Below are positions 30,667 through 41,340 of a DNA stretch of 64,000 nucleotides, piece after piece. Each line of letters opens with the position of its first letter. Position 1 is the first letter of the stretch. The notes beneath the pieces were generated by a model. That model did no database searches and was not told the origin of the DNA. It saw nothing but the letters and a program-made list of their open reading frames with translations. The position numbers and the translations under genes are program-made. Source of the DNA: Strigamia acuminata (taxonomy: Eukaryota > Arthropoda > Chilopoda > Geophilomorpha > Linotaeniidae); the NCBI GenBank assembly GCA_949358305.1, contig OX442322.1, forward strand, positions 5,766,001 through 5,830,000. The letters are read 5' to 3'.

Positions 30667-31567
30667 TGCCCTTCTTTGAACTTAATATGATGTTGGGTCA
30701 TGTTAGTGCACCCAACTTGATCACGAAATACATTCGGTATCGAGTTAACCACTTCGCGAAGTGCTAGTCTTTGTTCCGGAGTGCAGTCGCTCTCCTCAAC
30801 TAATTTTTCATCCCAAGTCAACACAGGAGTGTCTGTTAACTCAATTGAGTTGAGAGTGGACGACAGTCCTAAATAATCGAAAGTAATTCGATTTAATGGG
30901 GCGAGGGCCAAATTGGCTTCTTCCGATTCATAAGGAGCGGACCAATTAGGTTTATCTGCACAAGAGAACTCTTGTAAATGTGGATGCGGACTAATTTTCT
31001 GTCTGCGCATGAAATTGTGGCCAAGTATCAAGCCACAAACTCGTTTTGCTAAAACGATGAAATTCATTGGTGTAAATTCATCAGCCCATTGCACGCACAA
31101 AGTTATTTGTCCGACAGGCTTGTGTGCTACGCCTACAGCGTTAACCAACATGTTTCTGGGAGCCTCTTGCAAAAATTCCGGCAGAGCCTGAGTTTCAGAC
31201 AAAAGTTGTTCTCCAATGTAACATTGAGATGCTCCTGTATCCATGAGCGCGTTATAGGTGAGCCCACCAATTGTGATCTTCATTCGAGGATCATCTTTAT
31301 TATTACCTAAAGTAATATTGTGCAAATTATTGCCGCCTATGACTCTGTTGAGTCGGCAAAGTCTACAGAATTTCTTCGTGTAACACTTGTGAGGAAATAA
31401 TGTCAGATTTTTTAATTGTTCTGTCATTTCTTGCAAATTTTCCTCTACTCCGCCACTATGACTAGTGGCTACTTCAAGACAAGTTGTGTCTACATCCATA
31501 AATAAAGATTCCGACGTAGCATTAGCCACTTCTGGGGGATGGAATAAACCTTCGTCCCCCGGATCTA
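30615..31567 (-). CDS. GypJ protease and linker to RT
   Basis: The frame is reached by -1 frameshifting from gag at 31568-31574. It has the retropepsin motif MDTGASQCYIG at about 31240 and the flap/second motif LILGHNF at about 31030, so the protease looks intact. A linker (LTDTPVLTWDEKL, CTPEQR) leads to the RT start. After KFKEGH the 4-bp deletion puts it out of frame with RT and the frame ends at 30615, about 50 nt into the RT frame. Confidence 0.85.
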
Positions 31568-31574
31568 GTTTTTT
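31534..31574 (-). promoter_or_regulatory. GypJ gag-pro -1 frameshift signal
   Basis: The slippery heptamer A AAA AAC (31568-31574) is in gag phase, directly before the gag TAG. Seven bases later GGGGGA (31555-31560) can pair with TCCCCC (31534-31539). After a -1 slip the protease frame is open with no stop. GypF has the same arrangement. Confidence 0.85.
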
Positions 31575-33790
31575 GAACTAGTCGCACTTGAATCAGCAGA
31601 TTCGGGCTTGATCAAAGTCTTGACCATTTCTGCCAACGAGTTAGTCAGCGAAGTTTGTAACTTATTTTCAAAAGTATTAAGTTTCGCATCAAGTTTAGCA
31701 TCTAGTGTTGCATCCAACACTTCTTGAGTTATCCACCTATTATTAGGACGTTTAGAAGTAGGATCCACAGTCGGGGAATCCGGCGTACTTCGTTTTTGCA
31801 ACTCTTCAGAGTTGAAATTTGCACGTGGTTTTAAATCTGGACATTCTCGACGCATGTGTCCTGGTTTCTTACAGTGGTAACAAACTAATTGACCACGTCT
31901 GGTCTGATCCACTACTCCATTTATTAAATAAACGGCCTCGCATTCCTCAGGTAACTCTTCTTCACAAATATTAAGTTGTTCTTGTGAATCCAAAGTTAAA
32001 GATTTAACATTTGTCTTTGGCTGAGGACGAGTGTCAGTTTTCCGAGGTGGGAAAACAACTGGATTGGAAATATTTTCCCTTGCTCCATTAGCTGTACGAC
32101 TGTACAAGCCTTTATTTTTTGTTATAACGGTATAAATCTCTGTCAGAGGCAAATCCGCTATGCCTTGCGTATGCAAAAGCAAATCATTAGCAGGAGTTAC
32201 ACTCCCGATAAAAAGACAACCAGCCCCTTTTGCATCAAGACTGTCTTGTAATATCCATAACTGGTAATATTTGTGCATAAAGTCGTAAAGACTTTCTGTT
32301 TCTAGTTGTTTCAACTTAGTTAGTTGGTTCGTCCGCTCTTGTCGAGTGGCTACAAACCGTTCTTTGAACGCCTGTTCAAATACTTCCCAAGATATGAAAT
32401 CTTCTCTCCTTTCATGAAACCAACCATGCGCTTGCTCGGTTAAATAACCGGCCACGCCTTTAACAAGCATGTCATCGAGTGACATGTTTCGCAGGAAAGC
32501 GACATTTTTTACAATATTGAGAAAGCGTTCGCTTTCTTCTGCTTTTCCGGAGAATACAGGGATATCTGGTGGTTTCAAACAGTTAGTTTGAGGGACAGTG
32601 GCGGAACTTTTTCCTGCCTGCATCAACTTGTGCATGGTCGTGGCAATTGACGCGAGGTCATCAGCCGTCATTCCAAAGCTACTGGGGGGGCGCGAGTTGT
32701 CGTTTGACGACCCGCCATTATTTGGTTGACTCGAGTTATTTTGACTTGAGCCACCACTATTAGGGTTGAAATTATTCGACCCTCCTTGATTTGACCTGCT
32801 GTGGTTACCAAAGTTCGAATGGTTATTCGAATTGCCTTGGTTCCCATAATTCGAATGATTATTAGAATTACCCTGATTGTCAAAATTCGGACGGTTGTTC
32901 GAACTTTCTTGATTACCAAAATTCGGACGATAGTTCGAATTACCTGGCGTACCCCGATTCAAATAGTTATTTGAATTTCCTGGAGTTCCAGTAGAAGGAT
33001 TATTTGGGTTATTCGAGTTCGGAGGAACTGGGTGACCCCTTTGTATGTTAGGTGCTGGACTAGAATTGTTTGCAAATCTAGAATTTGGGTCAAAACGGCG
33101 GTTTGGACCTCTTGTCGCACCTGAATTTGGGTTCAAATTTCCAGCGAGATTCGGACAACTATTGGATCCGTTTGGAAAACTTGGATTAGGGTTGGCCATA
33201 TTAGGCGGACCCAAATTCGCTCTGGTGAACGTATTCTCAAAGTTCTCTGGATTTGTAAATCCCCTTTGTTGGTTGCGAGCGAAATTATTCGCTCGTAATC
33301 GTTGTTGGAAAGCACGATTAAAATCTCCTGGTGTCAAATTCGACTGATCTTGAGGAGGTTGTGCAGTTTTATTTCTATATCTAGAAATAGGCGTCGAAGG
33401 AGTGGGACTAAAATTATTTAATCTTTGGCTGGCTGGGGAATTAGGATGCTCCGATGTAGCACGTTGCGCGTGTACAAAATCTAACACTTCGGTCAAAGAT
33501 CTAAACTGGTTTGGGTTCAAACCATGATCCTGACAAAATAATAGACCGCCTCGGCCTAAATGAGAACCTTCAGGAATGCATTCCTCTTCTCCAGGCGGAG
33601 TAGGTTCACGTGGAGCCCTATTCTCTCCAGATGGTCCGGCTGTTTCATTTGAAATGCCATTATGGACCGCGTGGTTTTCCACTTCTTCAGTTCCATTAGG
33701 AACAGGTATAAACCCGGATAGATTCATTCCACCGGTCAAACAAGTTCTTTCCTTACCACGGGTGTTCATGTGATGCTGGTTATTAGTCAT
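31565..33790 (-). CDS. GypJ gag
   Basis: A 741-codon frame starts with an ATG at 33790. The first 130 residues are unremarkable. About 150-390 is extremely Asn/Gly/Ser-rich with short repeats around GNSNN, a prion-like low-complexity region. The capsid-like core follows (IPVFSGKAEESERFL, GWFHERREDF, LYDFMHKYYQLW), then a CCHC knuckle CYHCKKPGHMRREC near residue 645 and a C-terminal amphipathic segment with LDAKLDAKLNTF. The stop at 31565 is part of the frameshift signal. I see no lesion; it should bind genomic RNA and build particles. Confidence 0.9.
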   Translation of the reverse strand: MTNNQHHMNTRGKERTCLTGGMNLSGFIPVPNGTEEVENHAVHNGISNETAGPSGENRAPREPTPPGEEECIPEGSHLGRGGLLFCQDHGLNPNQFRSLTEVLDFVHAQRATSEHPNSPASQRLNNFSPTPSTPISRYRNKTAQPPQDQSNLTPGDFNRAFQQRLRANNFARNQQRGFTNPENFENTFTRANLGPPNMANPNPSFPNGSNSCPNLAGNLNPNSGATRGPNRRFDPNSRFANNSSPAPNIQRGHPVPPNSNNPNNPSTGTPGNSNNYLNRGTPGNSNYRPNFGNQESSNNRPNFDNQGNSNNHSNYGNQGNSNNHSNFGNHSRSNQGGSNNFNPNSGGSSQNNSSQPNNGGSSNDNSRPPSSFGMTADDLASIATTMHKLMQAGKSSATVPQTNCLKPPDIPVFSGKAEESERFLNIVKNVAFLRNMSLDDMLVKGVAGYLTEQAHGWFHERREDFISWEVFEQAFKERFVATRQERTNQLTKLKQLETESLYDFMHKYYQLWILQDSLDAKGAGCLFIGSVTPANDLLLHTQGIADLPLTEIYTVITKNKGLYSRTANGARENISNPVVFPPRKTDTRPQPKTNVKSLTLDSQEQLNICEEELPEECEAVYLINGVVDQTRRGQLVCYHCKKPGHMRRECPDLKPRANFNSEELQKRSTPDSPTVDPTSKRPNNRWITQEVLDATLDAKLDAKLNTFENKLQTSLTNSLAEMVKTLIKPESADSSATSSKN

Positions 33791-34916
33791 AACTAAACTT
33801 AAAACTAAGAAAATTTCCTAAGTCTGAGAGATAACGATGAAGTTGCAAACGTTCAGGAGGATCGCAAACGAAGCAGTGGTCACACTAGTTCGAAAGGAAG
33901 TAAGGGTACTTCGATACACCTCTCTGATTGGTCAAATATCAACGCTAGTCTCGCGAGAGTCCAATCTCGTCCGAGATTGGTGGAAATCATCAAGTTCGTG
34001 GAATCGTAATCTTGACAGATTCCAGTGTTATGACGTAGTCACCAAACAAAATGGATACTTTTCAAAATATTTTAAAATATCACCGCATTTATTAATAAAT
34101 GAATGATCACCTTTATGGAATTTTTTAAAGTTTTTTAAAACTCGTAATTTCAAAAGACGCGCCGATTCGTTTGAATCGACGGCTTTTCTGCACAACACGG
34201 GTTGCTAGGCAACACAACAACAAGAATTCTTCTTCGCTAAAATTCGAATGGTATTCCATTCGTATAATTCGATTTCAATGGCTTGAGATCACGATTTTTA
34301 ACCAACATTTTAATGTAGATCAAGTCTGTAAAATAAGGTAAACCCACTTTGAAATAAAATATAAATTTTAATTCCTTCGAAAAGCGTCAATTTTCTTTCT
34401 AATTTATTTAGGCAAATAAATTTAGGTTTAACTTGAAGTCTCAAGCAAAATACATGTGAAAAATATTTCTAAAATTAAAACAACTGTTAAATTGATAGAA
34501 TTCTTTAAGAATTCCAACAAAAGTCAACTTTTCAAAATTAGGCCCGACCGCGTGGTTTTGTCCGATTGTCGGTGACAAAATGACGGTACCCGGGCGGAAC
34601 CAACTTCAACAAGTTCGGGCAAGATTTTTCCGTTCTCGGGCTGGGCCTTTAGGCCTGACCACGCGGTAGAAATTATTATTTTGTTAAAACAAATAATTTC
34701 CACTGCGGAGAAAACAGAATAAAGTGAGTGACACTTATTATCTTGCAAGAAGTTCTACAACAGAATAAAATATATTAAACACTTATAAATCTCAACGAAA
34801 TTTATTTTACACACAAAAAATCACCATAAACGTTACACTACTCGAATTCATCATAGACATGCAAAACTTCAAATTTTATTTAAAATTTGGCAGCCTATCT
34901 CGGTAGAACCTCCACT
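33791..34916 (-). mobile_element. GypJ 5' leader and primer site
   Basis: The leader is about 1.1 kb with no gene. The primer site starts right after the LTR (TGGAGGTTCTACCGAG on the element strand, about 34899-34914). It has the form of a tRNA 3'-end complement, but I could not assign the tRNA. GypF has the same sequence at 47901. Confidence 0.7.
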
Positions 34917-36664
34917 TGTGACGATTCTACTTTTGGGCTAATTTATTAGTCCTTTTTGAGATAGATAATTCGGTTTATACAAGACGTTGCTAAGTTTAGC
35001 AACAACCTAACCGAGATAAGCTACGGAAGCCTTCACAAACATGAATATGTAATCAAGTAGAAATAACTTACAGTTTTAGTGTGACATGACATATTTATTA
35101 CTAAATATTAACAACAAAATATGGGTTCTTGACGCGTGTAAACGGGCGGCATCAACTGGTTGAGGATCCGGGCGAAGCCAGAGGGATACGGCTGACTTGC
35201 GGCATCGTCACAAATATCGCTACGGAGACGTATTTGGTCCGCAGCATCGAGTATCTAATAACGCGAAGAGTCCTTCGCATAAGTAGGAATATTCAGCAGA
35301 ATATTCCATGTTCCAAATGAATAAAAGTAAAGTAATTAGTGGAATACGACAAATGAATTGTTGTATAAATATTAATTGGGCGGGGACCGTCACGACAATT
35401 GAAAGAACGTCGCGGGAGTTGTTGAGACTCCATCCGCCAGCGTGCCTTACGACGACAAGATCTCGTGATCAGGCGCCGAGTATTTAATTGTGTGCTTTAA
35501 CTCGCTATCGGTGGTACCAACCACCAGGTAAACATTTCTATGGACTTACCGGTATAAAAAGATATTGCCAATACAGGATTACCAATGCCCGAGTAATTTA
35601 TTTAACACAGTGTTGTTCAACTCCTGTTCACGGGTTACTAACCCAGAGGGTACGATGGGGCGGGGACCGTCACGACGGTCGAAAGAACCATCGCGGGAGG
35701 ATTTGACTCCTCCATCCGCCAGCATGCCTTACGATGGCGGGATCCAATGATCGAGCACCGGGTAAAATATTATTTGGCCACTGCCGTTGGATTACCATTA
35801 TCCAGGTAGTTATTTATCGCAACATCTTGAAGATATTACTCACGGGCTACCAACCCGGCGTGTTACCTGTGCATTAGGCCTTTACCGACTTTTAACGAGC
35901 GGAAGGACCAATCGTAGAAAGACGGGAAATTGCGTGGGCTGTTTACAACAACCATCCTGCAGCGGACTGTGGCCAGTTAGCTGAGGGACCTACTTTCATT
36001 TAGCAAGGTCGTACTGTATACGACCGTTATATTAAGCCACCGTACGAAGTCCTACTGTCCCGTAGAACAGCTGGCTAACGTTACGGGGCCATTTCATGCG
36101 GATGCATGTCTATTACCGGAGTTAGCCTTCCCGAAATAGCCCTACAACAGCAATAACAAAATAGTAATGAATACTAACTGTGGAGAGCTGAGGTGGCCTG
36201 ATGTGTCGATAGAGAATAATGAAATCAAACGATAACAATTCAACTACAGACAATATACAACTTCAGTTATCAAGCCAAGCACTGGAAGTGAGAAAACTGA
36301 AGCTTATATAGTTCTGTAGAACTACTAGATTGGCGACAGCCAATCAGCGTACGAATCGGTGGATTCGTGGGTCACTAGTCCGGACCTAATATATGACTAT
36401 GTCCAGATGGGCCCAGTTGGGGTCCGGAAAGGTCCGATTGGTTCCCTTTGACAGGTAAGTAATGTGGATATTGATTCGATAGAATCAACACCATCAAGTA
36501 ATTAATACTTAATTCATATTGAATAAAATAGTTATATTTTATTCACCGTGTTTAAATAATTATTTATCACACTTTTTAGTTTTAACCGAGTTTGAAATAC
36601 GCGCGTTGGTTAAACAGCGCCATCTATGGTGAACATTGATAACTATCGATTTGTAATCATCACA
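34917..36664 (-). repeat. GypJ 5' LTR
   Basis: This 1,748-bp LTR has the same length as the 3' copy, with about 8 differences by eye. It ends at gttg (36665), the target duplication in GypA pol. Confidence 0.95.
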
Positions 36665-37255
36665 GTTGGATTTGCAATTCGCAGAACTCCTTCACCTTTT
36701 CTGAATTTAGTCAATGTTTTGCAACAAATTACTCCAAATCGATCAATTACTCCACTGAGTGGTTCTATAAAAAGTTCATCATCTACTTTCTTTGCAATTT
36801 TTATTGGAACTACACATTCATGTAATGCTGGAATTGTTATTGGTTTTAAAACTCGGGCTATGTAACTCACATCAGTATAATTCTTTGACATTGGGAAAAC
36901 TTCTTGTTGTTCATCTTTTGGGCCTACAAAGATCTTCTGTTGGTCATAGTCGAGTTTACACCTTGCAGATCTTAAGAAATTATCTCCCAGCAGTAAATGG
37001 CGTCCAAATCCATTAACGATCAATACGTCGATGGTGTGTTCTTGTTGTCCAACATCAATGGTTATCCTGGTTTTTCCTTCTGGGATTATCAATGAGCCAT
37101 CCACAACTCAATCGAACACCTGGACAGGGCTGATATTTGAGCTGCAGAGTTCTCACCAAATCTTCACTTATGATGTTGCGAAAACCTCCAGAATCCAAGA
37201 CACCAGTGATTTCCATACCATTTAATACTACTGGAATCTGCAAAAGTTTATCCAT
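36665..37255 (-). pseudogene. GypA protease and linker, frameshifted
   Basis: The protease motif reads LDSGG in place of the usual D-T/S-G-A (about 37195-37210), and LLLGDNFL (about 36985) is the second conserved motif. The first part (37111-37255) and the rest (to 36665) are in different frames, with a single indel near 37105-37115. The frame continues into RT at 22317 when GypJ is removed. An open frame upstream of 37255 reaches back to the gag frameshift signal, so expression by -1 slipping is expected. Confidence 0.85.
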
Positions 37256-37326
37256 GGCGTGTAACTCGATGATTTCTAACTTTCTTTTTCTTCTTTTCTT
37301 TTTGTTATTTCGTCTTTGTGGCCATT

Positions 37327-38436
37327 CTAGTTTCCCGATGGATTAGGTGGTCCACCACGTGGGGCTCCTCGTTGACCTCGGCCTTGGTAATTTTCAATGA
37401 AATTTTTACCTTTATAATTCGGGTTCCTTGGGTGACCTTGGTTGTTTGGATTCCCCTGTTGTCTTTGACCTTGTTGTTGCTGTGGTGGATTCCATTGCTG
37501 TTGTGGTTGTTGTTGTTGTTGGAATCCTTGACCTGAATTATTCCACTGATTGGTCCAATTGCCTTTGTATTGACCTCTATTATTATTCCATCCTCTACCT
37601 TGGTTCCAATTGCTATTATTGTTCCACCATCCACGTTGTTGTCCAGGTCGTCCTCTAAAGTTGCCTCTATTGTAGAACTGGGCCTGGTTTGGATGTGGTG
37701 TGTACCATTGATTTTGGTAGAAGACAGGAGTAACCTCTGCATATTGAACTTCCCCAAACTGCTGCTGTTGTCTTAGCACTTTGACCTCTGCTAACAACTC
37801 GTCTTTGGTTTTATTGACGTCGCTCGGTTCAACTAACAAGCTTGGTTTCACCTCGCCTGTTGTATCAACAGCTTTTTGCAGTAGGGTCAGCAAAACTTCT
37901 GCAGGGTCCTCACTAAATGCATGAGCTTCCAATAATCCAAGTTGAGATGTTAGTTGATCCAATGTTTTTGGAAAATTGACTACTAATTTATCTCTAGTCA
38001 CCTTTTTAAGTCCCTGAAACACATGAAATATCTTTTGTTCTTCAGTGAATGCTGGTCTCGCAAAAGAACATTCTTTCAATATTTTCTGCATATGTTCCAA
38101 AGCTGTCCCATCTTTGTGCTGCATTGCCTGTAATTTTGACAAAATTGTTGTTATTTGTCGTCTGAATTTCGCTTTCAACGCATCTTTCCATTGTGTCCAT
38201 GTTCTATTTGGATGCAACGGAAGTTGATCTAACTACCACGATGATGCGGAAGATTTCAGCACAATTGACAGGTGTTTAATTCTCTCAGTGTCATCGGCTA
38301 TTGTATCTTCGTAACCGATTAACCATGTGTCAATATTCCCTGTGGCTGGATCAAAGTCAACTGGATTTCTTCTATTGACCACTAAATTTTGTAATACTGT
38401 TTGTATTGCTACTAGTTCTGGTGAAGTACTTGCCAT
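37327..38436 (-). pseudogene. GypA gag, one nonsense codon
   Basis: The ATG is at 38436 (MASTSPELV). A capsid-like part with TWTQWKDALKAKFRRQI and a Gln/Asn/Gly/Trp-rich, Arg-containing C-terminal region (about 37380-37700) make up the protein. No CCHC knuckle is present, so RNA binding probably uses the RG/QN-rich tail. An in-frame TAG at 38233-38235 interrupts it, and the same frame continues at once on the other side. The stop at 37327 follows a slippery heptamer. Confidence 0.8.
37330..37336 (-). promoter_or_regulatory. GypA gag-pro -1 frameshift heptamer
   Basis: G GGA AAC is in gag phase directly before the TAG (37327-37329). A -1 slip enters an open frame that leads into protease. I see no strong downstream stem. 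Confidence 0.7.
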
Positions 38437-38517
38437 TTTAATTGGTGATTGTTCACTTTTGATTGTCTCTACAGGTTGAATTAATTCCTTTTGGTCCTCA
38501 ATATCGTCAGCTGCGTC

Positions 38518-38811
38518 CTAAAATGCGTCGTCCAAATTTGCTTGCACTTTATCCAGGAGATTACCTAATTCCGTAGCTTCGTCAGGCAACAACAAATTGT
38601 ACACACTCGGATCGATTATTCTTTTATGGCGCTGTTCCGGGGTTTCAAAATCTTCCCTTTTTTGAATTTTTTCTTCTCCTTTGGATTTTGATCTCTTTTT
38701 CCGGTCAGTCACCTTATCATCCAGTGATTCAAGTTCTCCCGGATCTTTTGATGAAAACAAATAGTCCGTTACTACTTGTGAAAAGTTATAACGCTTGGAT
38801 TCCGCAATTGT
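38518..38811 (-). other. ATG-less open frame upstream of GypA gag
   Basis: About 95 codons are open in the same phase as gag but have no ATG, ending in TAG at 38518-38520. The encoded stretch is charged (Lys/Glu/Asp-rich). The frame stays open after the TAG and runs into the gag ATG, so it may be a former N-terminal gag extension that lost its start, or coincidence. Confidence 0.4.
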
Positions 38812-39721
38812 TAATTAATTAAGTTCGAAGACACAATCCTTTGACTTGAAGCACTTTTAATTCACTTTTCCAGTTATAAATAACACTATAACTCTTTAGC
38901 ACACAGAACACTTTTCACTTTCTGAAAAATAACTCAGTGATTAAACACTTCAAATTTCACAAAAATTTTCCAAAACACTAGAACAATTCAATGATCAAAC
39001 AATCCAATTTTCACAATCAAATCTCAAAAATTTCAACAAAAGAATTCAAGGGAAAAAAAAAACATTTTCACGGTCATTTCTACAAAAATTTCAAAAACAA
39101 TTCATTTTCACGGTCATAATTACAAATTTCATCAAAACTATTCAAGGAAAAATTTCTTATTAATAACACTTTACAAAAATGCTCTGAAAAGAAAACAAAT
39201 TCATTAATAAATATAAACAATATATTCTCTATTATTATTCAATGTTATCTCAACATCACAATTAAATTCTTCATTACTATATAATCTCTTTAAATTTTAT
39301 CAAAATTAAATCAATAACATTATATTAATTCAATTCAAAATCAAATATCACAGTATATAACACTCAAATGCAAATTTATCCAATTTAAACACTCAAACTT
39401 CTATTCTATTTTATTTTATTTTTTTTTTAAACTTTGCCAATTTCCACTCTAATTGACCTATTTATTTATTAGCAATGACTCATTCTCACTTTCCTATCAA
39501 TTTCACAAATGACTCACTCATATTTAAATTAGTTTGGGATTTCTCAAAATTTTATGTGATTTTCAAAGCTATTTTTAAGCTAAATTTGCCAATTTTATAT
39601 GATTTTAATTCTAATTTCACTCATTTTGCTCTAAATTTTACAATTTTAATGATTTTTAACTCTAATTTCGGGGTTTTTATTCTAATTTCGGTCCCGGGAA
39701 AAGAACCGCACCTCCACCATT
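38812..39721 (-). mobile_element. GypA 5' leader and primer site
   Basis: This is an AT-rich leader. Two bases after the LTR the element strand reads TGGTGGAGGTGCGGTTC (about 39703-39719), with the shape of a tRNA 3'-end complement; the tRNA is not identified. The rest has no gene. Confidence 0.7.
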
Positions 39722-40297
39722 TGTTACGTGGATTCCGGGCCTAATTGGGTTTCCACGCAACTGTGTTTAATTTGGGGTTTAGTGAGTGTGAGAGGAAAGA
39801 ATGAGATTTGGTTTTATGCTTAAATTCAGTTTAGTTTTATTTGACCGGACAAACGAAGTTTGTTTGATCCCTTTTAAATTCAGATACATTTATTCTCAAA
39901 ACAGATTAGAATGTTGTCTGGATAAACTATCATTTTTACATTCTTGTTACATTATACAACCTTTATTAATTGGGTTATAAAACAACTGTGTGATAACTTA
40001 ATTTGTGTTCAATTGTTGCAGTTTATAGTCGGCAGCCGCTCTCTTTATTGAGGCGACATTAGACTCTCTAGATTCTGAAAAGCAAAGTGATTAGAGACCT
40101 GTCTTAGTGCGGGCTCCTTATTTATAGCAAATCTGCCATAAACCCCATAATTGAATTGATCGGTCCATCACATGGCGATGACGGAGTCCAACCGTCAGCG
40201 CCATCTGTGGCCGAAATTTAGCAACATTTAACTTAATAATGATTCGAATTACGTGCTACGAATCGCGCATCAATTGGCACGGTTCGTACACGTGACA
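39722..40297 (-). repeat. GypA 5' LTR
   Basis: This 576-bp LTR matches 16636-17211 with about 2 differences by eye. It is followed by gtat (40298-40301), the target copy in the CopE LTR. Confidence 0.95.
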
Positions 40298-40301
40298 GTA
40301 T

Positions 40302-40605
40302 CATGAGAAGCGACTGTCCGTCGCCATCTTGGAAACAAGAGTACAGAATAAACGCCAACTAGTGGCGGGATAACACATTACAAAACATGAAAAGATAAAC
40401 AAAGCAATGTGCCTAATGTTAAATTACACTATATAAACAAAGCATCGTGCATTTAAGCACGGAATGAAGGAAACATAGAATAATGATATAATTAATCGAT
40501 ATAAACATTGTAAAACAATAATACGAGAATATATAACCAGAAACATATTAATAAATTAATAGAATAAGATCCATATCAGATCAAATGGTGTTTTACACAT
40601 CAACA
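40302..40605 (-). repeat. CopE 3' LTR, outer part
   Basis: The U3 side of the LTR starts TGTTGATGTGTAAAACACC on the element strand at 40605. With 16383-16635 it makes an LTR of about 557 bp, interrupted by GypA. Confidence 0.85.
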
Positions 40606-40631
40606 AATCCCCCCCATGATCTAATATGGAT
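40569..40631 (-). promoter_or_regulatory. CopE polypurine tract inside an inverted repeat
   Basis: The tract ATGGGGGGGATT is at about 40606-40618. Arms at 40569-40583 and 40617-40631 match at 14 of 15 positions and enclose the LTR edge, as in CopD and CopL. Confidence 0.65.
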
Positions 40632-40853
40632 TTACAATTGATCTGGGAATAAATAAAGCAGAACACGGGACTTTACGGTGTCTGATTGAAAAACAAATGA
40701 TAAATTTCGGAATTATCGTGTCGGGTACTTTCGTTTAGATCACTTAACTAAGCTCAGAATTCCCAATCTAACTACACGATAAAACCTCAAATTCGGGAAA
40801 ATAAACAAGGAATGTCCGAAAAATACGATGGGAAATAAAGATGTCATAGTCGG
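40606..40853 (-). mobile_element. CopE 3' untranslated region
   Basis: This lies between the RNase H stop and the LTR and includes the polypurine tract. No gene is present. Confidence 0.7.
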
Positions 40854-41340
40854 TTACAGGCAGAAGATTCCCGAGGTGAGTTTCCGAATTCTGTCCGAGG
40901 ATAACCATTTGGTAAATATGTCCGCCACGTTATCATCACCCGGGATCTTCCGTAATTCGAAAACTTTTGCCACATACCACTCCCGCAACCAGTGATACTT
41001 CACACGTATGTGCTTGGTTTTCGCGTTTTCCACGTCGTTGGATGTGAATTGAATCGACGCTAAAGCATCCGAGTAGACGATTGGACGGGAAACGCGATTC
41101 AAATGCGGGAGTTGCGAAAAGACGTGATCGAGCCAGTAGAGTTCCTTTACGCACTCGACGAGAGCGATGAACTCCGCTTCCATCGTCGAGCACGCAACCG
41201 ATGACTGTTTCTTACACGACCAACCGATGGGGACGTTGCCGATGTATGTGATGAATCCCCCGAAGCTGAGTGATATTTCGGTGTCGGAGGCCCAAGAAGC
41301 GTCAGTGAATGCCCATAACTGGCTCGTCGTGAATTCCGGA
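40854..41340 (-). pseudogene. CopE RNase H
   Basis: It encodes TDASWASDTE, LSFGGFITYIGNVPIGWSC, STMEAEFIALVECVKELYWLD, KTKHIRVKYHW and the final VADIFTKWL, a complete copia RNase H end. It is out of frame with the upstream RT; the shift lies near 41310-41340. The protein is close to CopD. Confidence 0.9.

Larger units (their letters stand above)
22318..36664 (-). mobile_element. GypJ: complete gypsy-type element inside GypA pol
   Basis: Two 1,748-bp LTRs (22318-24065 and 34917-36664) are flanked by gttg at 22314-22317 and 36665-36668, a 4-bp target duplication. Removing it with one gttg leaves the GypA pol frame open. Order on the minus strand: 5' LTR, primer site, leader, gag, -1 frameshift signal, protease, pol, an extra ORF, polypurine tract, 3' LTR. 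I count about 8 LTR differences. The only coding lesion I see is a 4-bp deletion between protease and RT. GypF (46165-53718) is a second, truncated copy. Confidence 0.95.
16636..40297 (-). mobile_element. GypA: complete gypsy-type element with nested GypJ
   Basis: Two 576-bp LTRs (16636-17211 and 39722-40297) are flanked by gtat at 16632-16635 and 40298-40301, in the CopE LTR. Without GypJ the element is about 9.3 kb. Order on the minus strand: 5' LTR, primer site, leader, gag, -1 frameshift signal, protease, RT, RNase H, integrase, extra ORF, polypurine tract, 3' LTR. I count about 2 differences between the LTRs, so insertion was recent, yet gag and pol contain stops and a frameshift. Confidence 0.95.

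Noticed and set aside
39050-39720. Possible host intergenic DNA in the AT-rich stretch next to the GypA LTR
   Set aside because: It lies between the GypA gag and its 5' LTR with a primer site at the edge, so it is element leader.
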